This document shows, in pieces, positions 1 through 8,119 of a stretch of DNA of 64,000 nt. How positions within the stretch are numbered: position 1 is the first letter of the stretch; every line of letters begins with the position of its first letter. The stretch comes from Stenotrophomonas sp. 364. Lineage in GTDB: Bacteria > Pseudomonadota > Gammaproteobacteria > Xanthomonadales > Xanthomonadaceae. The notes beneath the pieces are model-generated. The model did no database searches. It was not told the origin of the DNA and was given only the letters and a program-made list of their open reading frames with translations. A program made the position numbers and the translations under genes. The DNA lies in NCBI RefSeq assembly GCF_009832905.1, contig NZ_CP047135.1, forward strand, positions 1,900,001 through 1,964,000, read 5' to 3'.

Positions 1-16
1 GTGCAAGGAGCCTGTC

Positions 17-1393
17 ATGTCATTCCGTTCTTCCCTCCGTCTCACCACCCTGGCCGCCGGCCTGCTGCTGGCCGTCGTCGGCAACGCGCAGCCCGTGTTC
101 GACCAGCCCGCCAGTGTGTTCAAGGGCGAGGTTGTCTCGCGCGGTGAGAACGTCGTGCCGGGCAGCAGTGCCGAAGTGATCGGCCGCGGCTTCGTGCCGG
201 GCCAGCAGGTCAGCCTGCTGCGCGGCGACACCGTGCTCAACGGGCAGCCGCTGACCGTGGATGCCGAAGGCAGCTTCAAGACCCAGCTGCAGATTCCCGC
301 CGACGCAGTGCCGGGTACCCACCCGGTAGTGGTGCGCGCCAGCCAGCCGGCTGCAGCGACCGTGCTCAAGCTGCGCGTGTCGCCGCAGCTGCCGCTGTCC
401 GGGCAGGAGCAGTTCACCACCCAATCCAACAAGCTGGTGCAGGGGCTGTACCAGTCGGCGTACAGCCCGGCCAGCAACGCGGTCTTCGTGACCTCGGCCG
501 TGGGGCGCCCGCCGGTGACCCAGTCGCAGCTGCTGAAGGTGGACCCGAAGACGCTCAACGTGGTCAAGGCGATCACCCCGGCCCAGGTGCCCGACGCCAA
601 GGGCGGCAGCGTGTTTGCCGTGTACGGCGTGGGCGTGGACGACGCCAATGGCACCGTGTGGGTGACCAACACCCGCCAGGACAGCGTTGCGGTCTACCGC
701 CAGTCGGATCTCTCGCTGGTGCATCAGTTCCCGGTCGGCACGGTGCCGCACGCGCGCGACGTGGTGGTGGATGCCAAGCACGGCAAGGTGTTCGCGTCGG
801 CGACCGGTGAAGACCATCTGTCGGTGTTCGATGCAAAGACCTTCAAGGCGCTGGCGCCGATCACCCTGGCGTCGGGTGTGGACGATGAGAAGTTCGTTCC
901 GATGAGCCTGGTGCTGGACGAAGCCAGCGGCAAGCTGTTCACCGTCAGCATCGGCACGCCCGAAGCGGCGGTGATCGACGTGGCCAGCGGCAAGGTCGAC
1001 AAGGTGATCGACCTGGGCAATTCGATCAGCGCCTCCGGCGTGGCCTACGACGCGCAGCAGAACCGGCTGTACGTGGCCTCGCAGGGCACCGACAACCTGC
1101 TGATCGTGGATGTCGCCAGCGGCAAGGTGCTGCACGACGTCGCGGTGGGTGCCGGCGCGCTGAACGTTGCCTTCGATCCGAAGGCGGGCCTGGCCTACGT
1201 GACCAACCGCGGTGCCGGTACCGTGACTGTGGTGGACCGCAGTGGCAGGGTGGTCGGCAACCTGGACGGCGGCACCTTCCCCAACCACGTGCGTGCCGAC
1301 GGCAAGGGCAACGTGTTCGCGGTGAACAAGTCGCGCGGCACCGACGATGCCAAGGGCGACCGCATCACCCGCATCGCGCTGCGCCAGCGTTGA
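17..1393 (+). CDS. YncE-like periplasmic beta-propeller protein
   Basis: 458-residue exported protein. The first 25 or so residues form a signal peptide ending near GNAQP. Residues about 30-125 look like an Ig-like or carrier-type beta domain, followed by a YVTN-type beta-propeller (repeated blades such as AYVTNRGAGTVTVVD and LYVASQGTDNLLIVD). E. coli YncE is a related periplasmic propeller of the iron-starvation response. An AAGGAG Shine-Dalgarno (SD) sequence at 5-10 sits 6 nt before this ATG and sets the start. It is the first visible gene of a run leading into a heme-type ABC transporter, so a role in heme or iron acquisition is inferred from context. The operon probably begins upstream of the window. 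The exact ligand is unknown. Confidence 0.8.
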   Translation: MSFRSSLRLTTLAAGLLLAVVGNAQPVFDQPASVFKGEVVSRGENVVPGSSAEVIGRGFVPGQQVSLLRGDTVLNGQPLTVDAEGSFKTQLQIPADAVPGTHPVVVRASQPAAATVLKLRVSPQLPLSGQEQFTTQSNKLVQGLYQSAYSPASNAVFVTSAVGRPPVTQSQLLKVDPKTLNVVKAITPAQVPDAKGGSVFAVYGVGVDDANGTVWVTNTRQDSVAVYRQSDLSLVHQFPVGTVPHARDVVVDAKHGKVFASATGEDHLSVFDAKTFKALAPITLASGVDDEKFVPMSLVLDEASGKLFTVSIGTPEAAVIDVASGKVDKVIDLGNSISASGVAYDAQQNRLYVASQGTDNLLIVDVASGKVLHDVAVGAGALNVAFDPKAGLAYVTNRGAGTVTVVDRSGRVVGNLDGGTFPNHVRADGKGNVFAVNKSRGTDDAKGDRITRIALRQR

Positions 1394-1402
1394 GTCAACG
1401 GG

Positions 1403-1425
1403 CAGGGCGGTCATCGGCCGCCCTG
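1403..1425 (+). other. Intergenic hairpin between yncE-like gene and hmuT
   Basis: CAGGGCGG (1403-1410) and CCGCCCTG (1418-1425) form a perfect 8-bp stem with a 7-nt loop, extendable by a G-U and a G-C pair. No U-run follows, so it looks like an mRNA processing or stability element, or a partial terminator, inside the operon. Confidence 0.5.
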
Positions 1426-1436
1426 TCGAAGGAGTC

Positions 1437-2486
1437 ATGATGAAATCCAGTACTTCCCTGCGGTTGTTGCCGCTCGCCATGGCCGTGGCACTGGCCGCGT
1501 GCAGTGGCCCGGCCACCCCGCCGGCCGCCGACGCGCCAGCGGCCACCACCGCGCCCGCTGCCGAAAGCGCTGCGGCCGACGCATTGCCTGCCGGCTGGAC
1601 GCGGCTGGACGGCGGCGCATTGCCGAGCCTGGTTGGCCAGGCCGCCGTGCTGCCGGCCAAGGTGCGGTCCGATGACGGTGCCGAGGTCGAGGTGGATGAC
1701 ACCCGCCGGATCATCGTCGGCGGCGATGACGTGATTGCGGTGATCGATGCGCTGGGCCTGGGCAAGCAGGTGTTTGCCGCCCCGAAGAACACCACGACCG
1801 CGTCCGGCCGCGCTGCGCCGCACCAGTTCCTGTTCAACCGCACCACCGGCGTGGAAGGCGTGCTGAGCCTGCAGGGCTCGCTGTTCCTGGGCAACAGCCT
1901 GCGCCGCCACACCGAACTGGCGCAGAAGCTGCGCGCGGTGGGCGAACCGGCGGTGGTGGTGGACGACCTGCAGCCGGCCCCGGACAAGGTGCGCAAGATC
2001 GCCGCTGCGCTGGGCCTGGCCGAGGCCGGGCAGACGCTGGCCAGCCAGGTGCAAACGCAGCTGGACGAAGCGGCGGCGATCGGCAGGGCCAGTGGCCGCG
2101 CACCGCGCGTGATCCACGTATCGGCCACCGGTGCCGGCGGCGCGCCCACCGTGGCCGGCGCCGACAGTGCATCGGCCAAGCTGATCGCGCTGGCTGGTGG
2201 GCTCAACATCGGCACCGAAGCGGGGGTGTCCAACTACTCGGCGCTGAGCAACGAGGGCGTGGTGGCGGCAGCACCGGAGGTGATCCTGGTGACCGAGCAC
2301 GACCTGGCCCTGTTCGGCGGCGCTGACGGCCTGTGGAAAGCCTACCCGACCTTGAAGCAGACGCCGGCCGGACAGGCCAACCGGGTCTGGGTGATGCCCG
2401 ATGTGCAGCTCAAGTACGCCAGCGTCGGTTCGGGCGTGGGCGCACTGGCGTTGGCCAAGGCGCTGGCGGCGCTGCCCAAGGCATGA
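1437..2486 (+). CDS. hmuT: Heme ABC transporter substrate-binding lipoprotein (HmuT-like)
   Basis: 349 residues when started at the ATGATG pair behind GGAG (1431-1434). An upstream in-frame ATG at 1347 would overlap the previous gene and destroy the signal sequence. The N-terminus is a lipoprotein signal with lipobox LAAC around residue 21, followed by an Ala/Pro-rich linker. The body has the class III periplasmic binding protein layout (RIIVGGDDVIAVIDALGLG, then EGVLSLQGSLFLG, then EVILVTEHDL) typical of hemin/cobalamin-binding proteins. It should deliver heme to the permease encoded next, whose start overlaps this stop (ATGA at 2483). The substrate is inferred from family resemblance and the neighbours; a related siderophore or B12 cannot be excluded. 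Confidence 0.85.
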   Translation: MMKSSTSLRLLPLAMAVALAACSGPATPPAADAPAATTAPAAESAAADALPAGWTRLDGGALPSLVGQAAVLPAKVRSDDGAEVEVDDTRRIIVGGDDVIAVIDALGLGKQVFAAPKNTTTASGRAAPHQFLFNRTTGVEGVLSLQGSLFLGNSLRRHTELAQKLRAVGEPAVVVDDLQPAPDKVRKIAAALGLAEAGQTLASQVQTQLDEAAAIGRASGRAPRVIHVSATGAGGAPTVAGADSASAKLIALAGGLNIGTEAGVSNYSALSNEGVVAAAPEVILVTEHDLALFGGADGLWKAYPTLKQTPAGQANRVWVMPDVQLKYASVGSGVGALALAKALAALPKA

Positions 2487-3526
2487 GTCCGGCCGATCGG
2501 CGCCGCCGACGCGGGCGCGGCATGTTGGTGTTGGCCGCCGTGGTGCTGCTGCTGGCGGTGCTCGCCTCGTTCGCGGTGGGGCCGTTGCGGCTGCCACCGC
2601 TGGAGGTGCTGCAGGCGCTCGGGGTGAAGCTGGGGCTGGTGGATCCGCAGGCGGTGAGCAGCCGTGATCTGGCGGTGGTCTGGCAGTTGCGCATTCCGCG
2701 CGCGCTGCTCGGGGCGATGGTCGGTGCGGCGTTGGCGATGGCCGGTGCCAGCCTGCAGGGGCTGTTCGGCAATCCGCTGGCCGACCCGGGCATCGTGGGC
2801 GTCAGCCAGGGGGCAGCGCTGGGTGCGGTGGCGGCCATCGTGCTGGGCGCGGCCGGTGCGGCCGGCTGGATCGTGCCGGTGGCCGCATTTGTCGGCGGTG
2901 CCGTGGCGATCAGCCTGACCTATCTGCTGGCGCGGCCGGGCAAGGGCAGCGGCAATGCGACGCTGCTGCTGGTGGGCATCGCGATGGCGGCGTTCTGTTC
3001 GGCGCTGATCGGTTTCCTGACCTATATCGCCAGCGAAAGCGAGCTGCAGTCGCTGGTGTTCTGGCAGATGGGATCGCTGGCCCGGGCCAGCTGGCGCGAC
3101 GTGGTAGCGGTGGTGCCGTTGTTCGCCATCGGCGCGTTTGCGCTGAAGCGCCTGGCCACGCCGCTGGACATGCTCGCGCTGGGCGAACGCCAGGCGCAGC
3201 ATCTGGGCCTGGACGTGGCCCGCACGCGGCGCCGTCTGGTGGCCTTCAGTGCGCTGCTGGTGGGAGCCGCCGTAGCGTTTGCCGGTTCGGTGGCGTTCGT
3301 GGGTCTGGTGGTGCCGCACGTGGCGCGCATGCTGGTGGGCCCGGGCCATCGCTGGTTGCTGCCTGTGTCTGGCGTGCTGGGCGCGCTGTTGATCGTGGTG
3401 GCCGATACGGCCGCACGCACCCTGGACCCGCCCGCGGAGATTCCGCTGGGCTTGTTCTCGGCCGCGCTGGGCGCGCCGTTCTTCCTGTGGCTGGTGCTGC
3501 AGCAGCGTCGCAAGGACAGCCCATGA
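2483..3526 (+). CDS. hmuU: Heme ABC transporter permease (FecCD family, HmuU-like)
   Basis: 347-residue integral membrane protein of the FecCD/BtuC type. A short Arg-rich N-terminus (ADRRRRRGRG) precedes about ten hydrophobic segments. Family-typical stretches are GASLQGLFGNPLADPGIVG and, near the C-terminus, GSVAFVGLVVPHVARMLVGP. Its ATG lies in an ATGA overlap with hmuT and its stop overlaps the hmuV start in the same way, so the three genes are translationally coupled. It would form the inner-membrane channel with the HmuV ATPase. The longer open frame from 2333 lies inside hmuT and is not the start. Confidence 0.9.
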   Translation: MSPADRRRRRGRGMLVLAAVVLLLAVLASFAVGPLRLPPLEVLQALGVKLGLVDPQAVSSRDLAVVWQLRIPRALLGAMVGAALAMAGASLQGLFGNPLADPGIVGVSQGAALGAVAAIVLGAAGAAGWIVPVAAFVGGAVAISLTYLLARPGKGSGNATLLLVGIAMAAFCSALIGFLTYIASESELQSLVFWQMGSLARASWRDVVAVVPLFAIGAFALKRLATPLDMLALGERQAQHLGLDVARTRRRLVAFSALLVGAAVAFAGSVAFVGLVVPHVARMLVGPGHRWLLPVSGVLGALLIVVADTAARTLDPPAEIPLGLFSAALGAPFFLWLVLQQRRKDSP

Positions 3527-4290
3527 GCGCGCTGTTGCGCCTGCGCGGGGTGATCGTGCGCCGCCAGCAGCGCGAGATCCTGCACGGCGTCGCGCTGGAT
3601 TTCATACCGGGCACGGTCACGGCGCTGGTCGGGCCCAACGGTGCGGGCAAGTCGACCCTGCTGGCGGTGGCCGCGGGCGATCTGCAGGCCGATGCGGGCG
3701 AGGTGCTGCTGCAGGGCAGGCCACTGGCCGATTACAAGGCCGGGCCGTTGGCGCGCGAGCGCGCGGTGATGCCGCAGGAACACGGGGTGCGGTTCGCCTT
3801 CAGCGTGGAGGAAGTGGTGGCGATGGGGCGGTTGCCGCATCCGCCGGATCCGGTAGCCGACGATGCGCAGGTGGAAGCGGCCATTGCCGCGGCGGAACTG
3901 CAGGCGCTGCGCCTGCGCGAGGTGCAGCAGCTGTCCGGGGGTGAATCGGCGCGCACCACGTTTGCCCGGGTGCTGGCCCAGCAGACCCCCTTGCTGCTGC
4001 TGGATGAGCCGACCGCGGCGCTGGACCTGCGCCACCAGGAGCGCACGCTGCGCAGCGTGCGCGCGCTGGCCGATGCCGGCGCCTGCGTGATCGTAGTGCT
4101 GCACGACCTGAATCTTGCGGCGGGCTACGCCGACCGCATCGTGCTGCTGGAGCAGGGCCGGGTGGCCGCCGATGGCACGCCCGCCGAAGTGCTCACCGAA
4201 GCCCATCTGGGCCGCGTGTATCAGCAACCGGTGATCGTGCTGCAGCACCCGCAGCGCGGCGTGCCGTTGGTGGTGGTGGCCGACGCGTAG
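3523..4290 (+). CDS. hmuV: Heme ABC transporter ATP-binding protein (HmuV-like)
   Basis: 255 residues starting at the ATGA overlap with the permease. The Walker A motif is GPNGAGKST, the ABC signature is LSGGE, and Walker B is LLLLDEPTAALD, followed by the switch His in VVLHDLNLAAGYADRI. The length and the ALDLRHQ stretch after Walker B fit the HmuV/FecE branch. It energises import through HmuU. The TAG stop codon is at the same time the head of a GTAG palindromic repeat (4287-4311), discussed in the findings. Confidence 0.92.
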   Translation: MSALLRLRGVIVRRQQREILHGVALDFIPGTVTALVGPNGAGKSTLLAVAAGDLQADAGEVLLQGRPLADYKAGPLARERAVMPQEHGVRFAFSVEEVVAMGRLPHPPDPVADDAQVEAAIAAAELQALRLREVQQLSGGESARTTFARVLAQQTPLLLLDEPTAALDLRHQERTLRSVRALADAGACVIVVLHDLNLAAGYADRIVLLEQGRVAADGTPAEVLTEAHLGRVYQQPVIVLQHPQRGVPLVVVADA

Positions 4291-4311
4291 GTGCCGACCG
4301 TTGGTCGGCAC
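4287..4311 (+). repeat. SMAG/REP element containing the hmuV stop codon
   Basis: GTAG (4287-4290) is followed by GTGCCGACC, loop GTT, GGTCGGCAC, a perfect 9-bp stem. The TAG of GTAG is the hmuV stop. It is the first of four such elements in 150 bp. Confidence 0.85.
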
Positions 4312-4326
4312 GAAGGTCGCGCACCG

Positions 4327-4348
4327 GTAGTGCCGGCCGCTGGCCGGC
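4327..4348 (+). repeat. SMAG/REP element
   Basis: GTAG followed by T and GCCGGCC-GCT-GGCCGGC, a perfect 7-bp stem with a 3-nt loop, in the same orientation as its left neighbour. Confidence 0.85.
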
Positions 4349-4373
4349 TCCACGCAATCCCGCATCCAGAGCA

Positions 4374-4396
4374 GCCGACCAACGGTCGGCTCTACC
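4374..4396 (-). repeat. SMAG/REP element, inverted
   Basis: On the minus strand it reads GGTAGA then GCCGACC-GTT-GGTCGGC. It faces the preceding copies, so copies two and three could form a REP doublet downstream of both convergent transcription units (hmuV and the TBDR). Confidence 0.85.
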
Positions 4397-4415
4397 AGGG
4401 GTTCAATGCCCCTCA

Positions 4416-4438
4416 GCCCACCATCGGTCGGCTCTACC
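4416..4438 (-). repeat. SMAG/REP element, degenerate
   Basis: On the minus strand it reads GGTAGA then GCCGACC-GAT-GGTGGGC. One stem position is mismatched (C4419 against G4429), so this copy appears to be decaying. Confidence 0.7.
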
Positions 4439-4475
4439 GCGGGTGCGATTTTGCCCGCCGCGCGTCATCGTGCCG

Positions 4476-6677
4476 TTACCACCCCAGCGTCGCGGTCGCG
4501 GTCACCGTGCGGCCGCTGCCGTAGTAGCACGACGAGACCCCGGTGCAGGTGGACAAGAAGCGCTTGTCGGCCAGGTTGCTGGCATTGAGCGCCAGTCGCA
4601 CCGTGGTGCTGCCGATCTGGCCCACGTCGTAGCGGATCGCCGCGTCAAACAGCGTGTATGAGGGAATACGATACAGATTGGCACTGTCGCCATAGCTCAC
4701 CCCGTTGTAGCGCGCGCCGGCCGCCAGGCTCAGGCCCTGCAGTGCGCCGCCCTGGAAGGTGTAGTCGGCCCAGAACGAGGCGCTGTAGTCGGGCACCATC
4801 GCCAGCGCCTTGCCCTTGTAGGGCGCCGAACGGGTCATCTCCGCGTCCATGCGCGACGCCGCGCCGATCAGGCTGAAGCCCTCGAACGGGGTGATCCGGC
4901 CTTCCAGTTCGATCCCGCGCACGCGGCCCTCGTCGCCCTGGATCGAACAGGTGGCGGTGCCGGTAGCGCCGCAGGTGCGGTGGCTGGCCACCGGGTCGTC
5001 GACGATCATGTTCTGCTGCCGCAGGTCATACACCGCCAGCGTCACCAGCCCATCCACGCTGGCTGGCTGGTACTTCAGGCCGGCCTCCCACTGCGACCCG
5101 GTGACCGGTTCGAACGTGGCCTGGGTGAAGCTGTCCAGCGGCGACTTGGTCGAGGGCTGGAACGATTCGGCGTAGCTTACATAGGGGGTCAGGCCGTTCT
5201 CGAACACGTACAGCACGCCGGCGCGGCCGGTGAAGGCTTCGCTCTTGATCACGTTGCGCCCGCTAGGCGTGGAGATGCCGGTGCTGATGTTGCGGTTGGC
5301 GCTGCTGCTGTCGTCCTTGGTCCAGTCGTAGCGGCCGCCCAGCGTCAGGCGCCAGTTGCCCAGCGCCAGCTGGTCCTGCAGGTACACACCGCTCTGGCGG
5401 TTGACGCCGGCGGTGGGCGTTTCGGTGCTCAGCGTGGGCGCGTAGTTCGAGTACACCGGGGTGAAGATGTCGATCGGACGCGGGCTGCTCATCGCGCTGC
5501 GCACGCCTTCCCAGTCGGCCCGCTGCCAGTCCCAGCCCAGCAGCACGGTGTGGTCGACCGCACCGGTGGCGAAGCGGGCCTGCAGGCGGGTGTCGAACGT
5601 GTCGCCGTCCGAGTCGCCGGTACCCATCACGCCGCGGCGGTTCTGGGTGCGGCCGTCGGCGTTGAGCGCGCCGAAGGTGACCACGCCGCTGTACAGCGAA
5701 TCCACATGCGTGCGGCGTGCGCTCTGGGTCAGGGTGAGGTGGTCGTTGAACGCGTGTTCGAACAGCCAGCCGGCCGTCCACAGTGTGCGGTCGAAGGTGT
5801 TCCAGCCCGGTTCGCCGATGAAGGTGCTGTTCTTCATGTAGCCGTAGCGGGTGGGGGCGAGCGTGCCGGCGGCCGGCAGGAACTGGTAGGTGGAGCCGCC
5901 GTCGTCCTTCTGGTACATGCCCAGCAGGGTCAGGCGCGTGCGCTCGGCGATCTGCCAGCTGTAGCTGGGCGCCAGGAACCAGTGCCTCTGTTCGGTGTGG
6001 TTGATCTGGGTGTCGCCGTCGCGGTACAGCCCGACCAGGCGGAACAGGTGGTCGTTGTCGGCGGTGCCGGTGCCCACGTCGAAGGCGGCGGTGTACTGGC
6101 CATTGGCATCCACACCCAGGCGCAGCTGCGGGGCCTGGTCCGGCGTGGGCGTCTTGCTGACCTGGTTGACCATGCCCCCCGGGGCGATCTGCCCGTACAT
6201 CACCGCCGAGGGGCCCTTGAGTACTTCCACCCGCTCCAGGTTCCAGCTGTCGAACATGCTGCGGTTCCACTGGCTGCCCTGCGGCGCACGCATACCGTCC
6301 AGGGTGACGTTGTTGGACCAGCTGCCGGCGTCGAAGCCGCGAATGCGGAAGTCGTCCACGCGGTTGTCGATGCCGCTGCTTTCCAGGCTCACACCGGCCA
6401 CGTAGCGCATCGCGTCGTTGAGCGACTGCACACCCCGCGCATCCAGTTCGGCGCGCTCGATCACCGACACCGACTGCGGCGTTTCAGCAATGCTGGTGCT
6501 GGTCTTGGTCGCGCCGCTGGTGCTGTTGGCGGTGCGGTAGGCGTTGACCTGCACCGCATCCAGCGCGGTGGCCTGCTGGGCGAGGGCATCGAATGCGAGC
6601 GTGGTGGTGGCCACGGTGCAGGCCAGGGACAACAGGGTGCGGCGCAGCCTGGAGGGAAGGGGGGCGGGAGAATGCAT
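4476..6677 (-). CDS. TonB-dependent siderophore-type receptor
   Basis: 733-residue outer-membrane receptor. The signal peptide ends at ALAQQ, a TonB-box-like stretch (LDAVQVNAY) follows, and then the plug domain (SIAETPQSVSVIERAELD, IRGFDAG, VEVLKGPSAVMYGQIAPGG). The 22-strand barrel ends in the aromatic residue TATLGW. The plug is that of the FhuA/FpvA-like siderophore receptor subfamily. An in-frame ATG farther upstream would add about 200 low-complexity residues and run into the divergent gene; the ATG at 6677, immediately before the signal peptide, is far more plausible. It is convergent with the heme transporter operon. A Fur-like site overlapping a promoter lies about 100 bp upstream. 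The ligand is unknown. Confidence 0.9.
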   Translation of the reverse strand: MHSPAPLPSRLRRTLLSLACTVATTTLAFDALAQQATALDAVQVNAYRTANSTSGATKTSTSIAETPQSVSVIERAELDARGVQSLNDAMRYVAGVSLESSGIDNRVDDFRIRGFDAGSWSNNVTLDGMRAPQGSQWNRSMFDSWNLERVEVLKGPSAVMYGQIAPGGMVNQVSKTPTPDQAPQLRLGVDANGQYTAAFDVGTGTADNDHLFRLVGLYRDGDTQINHTEQRHWFLAPSYSWQIAERTRLTLLGMYQKDDGGSTYQFLPAAGTLAPTRYGYMKNSTFIGEPGWNTFDRTLWTAGWLFEHAFNDHLTLTQSARRTHVDSLYSGVVTFGALNADGRTQNRRGVMGTGDSDGDTFDTRLQARFATGAVDHTVLLGWDWQRADWEGVRSAMSSPRPIDIFTPVYSNYAPTLSTETPTAGVNRQSGVYLQDQLALGNWRLTLGGRYDWTKDDSSSANRNISTGISTPSGRNVIKSEAFTGRAGVLYVFENGLTPYVSYAESFQPSTKSPLDSFTQATFEPVTGSQWEAGLKYQPASVDGLVTLAVYDLRQQNMIVDDPVASHRTCGATGTATCSIQGDEGRVRGIELEGRITPFEGFSLIGAASRMDAEMTRSAPYKGKALAMVPDYSASFWADYTFQGGALQGLSLAAGARYNGVSYGDSANLYRIPSYTLFDAAIRYDVGQIGSTTVRLALNASNLADKRFLSTCTGVSSCYYGSGRTVTATATLGW

Positions 6678-6774
6678 GGCGCGGCTCGGGACGAAGGGGG
6701 CGAGTGCCTGGCCGGTGGCGATGCGCAAGACTGCGGACGTCGATTCCAATCCAGGCAAGGGGAATCTGCACACC

Positions 6775-6819
6775 ATTTTAACCGGCTGGCGCTCTGATGC
6801 AATTGCAACCCATTCGCAT
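6775..6819 (-). promoter_or_regulatory. Putative promoter of the siderophore receptor with overlapping Fur-like site
   Basis: On the minus strand a -35-like TTGCAT (6802-6797) and a -10-like TAAAAT (6780-6775) are 16 bp apart. An imperfect dyad, ATGCGAATG-GGTTG-CAATTGCAT (6819-6797), overlaps the -35 and resembles xanthomonad Fur boxes. A transcript would have a leader of about 90 nt. The call rests on spacing and position only. Confidence 0.45.
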
Positions 6820-6935
6820 ATGCGAGCTCGCGACATCCGGTCGCAGCGGGCCACGGAGCCGATTCGCCCGCGTATCATGCGCGGCCCTGTTCGACGTTGA
6901 TCTCGATCGACGCGCTTAAGCAAAGGATGGATCCC

Positions 6936-7688
6936 ATGACCCACACGCCCACCTGCATCGCGCTGGCCACCGCGCTCCTCGTTCTGGCTGGCGCCACCCA
7001 TGCAGCGGCCGTCAGCACGGTGTCGTTGAGCAAGGCCAGCGAAGCTGCCGCCAGCATCGATGTGCAGCACCTGCCCAGCGCAGGTGCAGAGATATCGCGG
7101 ATGCAGACGCAGCATTTCGCCGACGGCGACCAGCTGACCACCTGGGCCGACGGTGGGGTGATGATGCTGTGCCGCAAGGTGGGCTACATCAAGGTGCCCG
7201 CCGACAAGCCAGAGGTGGCCACGCTGCCGCTGGAGCAGCGGCAGATGCTGGTGTACGCCGCGATGATGGGCAGCGTGGGCGGCGTGGTGCAGGTGATGCA
7301 ATGGACCGGTGAGAACGTGGAGGTGGCCGACGACGGCAGCGAAACCACGCGCAGCGCCGAATCAAAGTGGGCCTACGGCGTGGAGCGGGCCGAAGTGACT
7401 ACCCAGCGCATGCCCGACGGTGCCTTGCGGGTACGGGCGCGCAAGACCGCCACGGAAGAATCCACGCCGCGTTCCGGGCCGGATGCCGACTTCAGCACCG
7501 ACGACGACCGTGACGCGCGGATCGCCGAGCTGCCGGCCGTGGGCAGCTGGATGGAGGTGTTGATCGGTACGCAGCCAAAGGCGGCCCGCATCGATCCGGC
7601 GTTCTCCCTCGCCGGTTGGGTGTCCTCGGGCGAAGGCCATGCCGCGACGGTGGGCGAGGCGCGGGCGGCGGCGGGCTGCAAGGACTGA
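6936..7688 (+). CDS. Exported protein of unknown function
   Basis: 250 residues. The start chosen is the second ATG of ATGGATCCCATG, because AAAGG (6922-6926) is 9 nt away from it but directly adjacent to the first. The N-terminus MTHTPTCIALATALLVLAGA is a signal peptide. The mature part is soluble, contains one Cys pair (MLCRKV near residue 79 and the C-terminal GCKD), and has no motif I recognise. It is divergent from the siderophore receptor and shares its intergenic region, so co-regulation by iron is possible but not shown. Confidence 0.7.
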   Translation: MTHTPTCIALATALLVLAGATHAAAVSTVSLSKASEAAASIDVQHLPSAGAEISRMQTQHFADGDQLTTWADGGVMMLCRKVGYIKVPADKPEVATLPLEQRQMLVYAAMMGSVGGVVQVMQWTGENVEVADDGSETTRSAESKWAYGVERAEVTTQRMPDGALRVRARKTATEESTPRSGPDADFSTDDDRDARIAELPAVGSWMEVLIGTQPKAARIDPAFSLAGWVSSGEGHAATVGEARAAAGCKD

Positions 7689-7769
7689 CGCTCCAGCGCC
7701 ATTGTTCTGCTGGCGGCGATTCGAATTGCATGTGGGCGTCAGTGTTCTGCTGTTGATACTTAAAAGCCC

Positions 7770-7797
7770 TTGCTGCCGGCCTGCACAGGTCTACAAT
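7770..7797 (+). promoter_or_regulatory. Sigma-70-type promoter of the EF-G-like leader transcript
   Basis: TTGCTG (7770-7775), 16-bp spacer, TACAAT (7792-7797). Transcription would begin near 7804, about 20 nt before the first leader ORF, and give a leader of more than 300 nt before the EF-G-like gene. Confidence 0.6.
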
Positions 7798-7823
7798 GGC
7801 GCCATTCCTTCCAGGCTACCCCG

Positions 7824-7913
7824 ATGCGTTCGCAACCGCTCCTGACGTTTTTTACCCAGACCCGCGCAAGCGTGGAACGGGCGCGTCTGCCCTGCGGCTC
7901 ATCCGGCGGCTGA
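7824..7913 (+). CDS. Leader peptide 1 upstream of the EF-G-like gene (29 codons)
   Basis: ATG to TGA encodes 29 residues beginning MRSQPLLTFFTQTRAS. It starts about 20 nt after the predicted transcription start, with only a weak SD (AGG at 7813-7815), and ends 31 nt before a strong intrinsic terminator. A segment in its codons 19-22 (GGGCGCGTCT, 7879-7888) is complementary to the terminator's 5' arm, with one bulged G. Another segment (CGCGC, 7863-7867) can pair with 7881-7885. This is the three-segment arrangement of transcription attenuators. The controlling codons or ligand are unknown; the Thr-Phe-Phe-Thr-Gln-Thr-Arg run just before segment 1 is the obvious candidate. No homology claim is made. 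Confidence 0.5.
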   Translation: MRSQPLLTFFTQTRASVERARLPCGSSGG

Positions 7914-7944
7914 TCGATATCCGATCCCCCTGAACGACCCAGAC

Positions 7945-7969
7945 AGAGCGCCCCATCGGGCGCTCTTTT
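7945..7969 (+). terminator. Intrinsic terminator inside the EF-G-like leader (attenuator)
   Basis: GAGCGCCC (7946-7953), loop CATC, GGGCGCTC (7958-7965), then TTTT. A7945 and T7966 add a ninth pair. It lies between a promoter with a leader ORF and the EF-G-like gene on the same strand, so it must be read through for the gene to be expressed from that promoter. Confidence 0.8.
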
Positions 7970-8026
7970 CGTTTCCGCGTTTCACTTCCGTCCCCTGTTA
8001 CAGAACGCATCAAAGGAGAACGTGCC

Positions 8027-8071
8027 ATGCACCAGATCGCCGAGCCCCAAACCTGGCCGCACGCCCGTTAG
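8027..8071 (+). CDS. Leader peptide 2 upstream of the EF-G-like gene (14 codons)
   Basis: MHQIAEPQTWPHAR then TAG. It has the best SD of the region (AAAGGAG, 8012-8018, 8 nt from its ATG), whereas the downstream EF-G-like gene has almost none. Its last codons form the 5' arm of a perfect 10-bp hairpin (8056-8089) lying just before the candidate starts of the main gene. A translation-dependent switch or reinitiation coupling is inferred. It is too short to judge by coding statistics. Confidence 0.5.
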   Translation: MHQIAEPQTWPHAR

Positions 8072-8089
8072 CCAACGGCGGCGTGCGGC
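8056..8089 (+). promoter_or_regulatory. Hairpin overlapping the end of leader peptide 2
   Basis: GCCGCACGCC (8056-8065) pairs perfectly with GGCGTGCGGC (8080-8089). Inside the loop CGTT/AACG (8066-8069 and 8074-8077) adds four pairs. A ribosome finishing the 14-codon ORF would melt the 5' arm, which could open the region just upstream of the EF-G-like start. Confidence 0.6.
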
Positions 8090-8119
8090 TCCCCGATGTT
8101 GGCGATGCGAGTACCCACC

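Noticed and set aside
6678..7301. N-terminal extension of the siderophore receptor to 941 residues
   Set aside because: It would precede the signal peptide with about 200 residues of shadow sequence and overlap the divergent gene.
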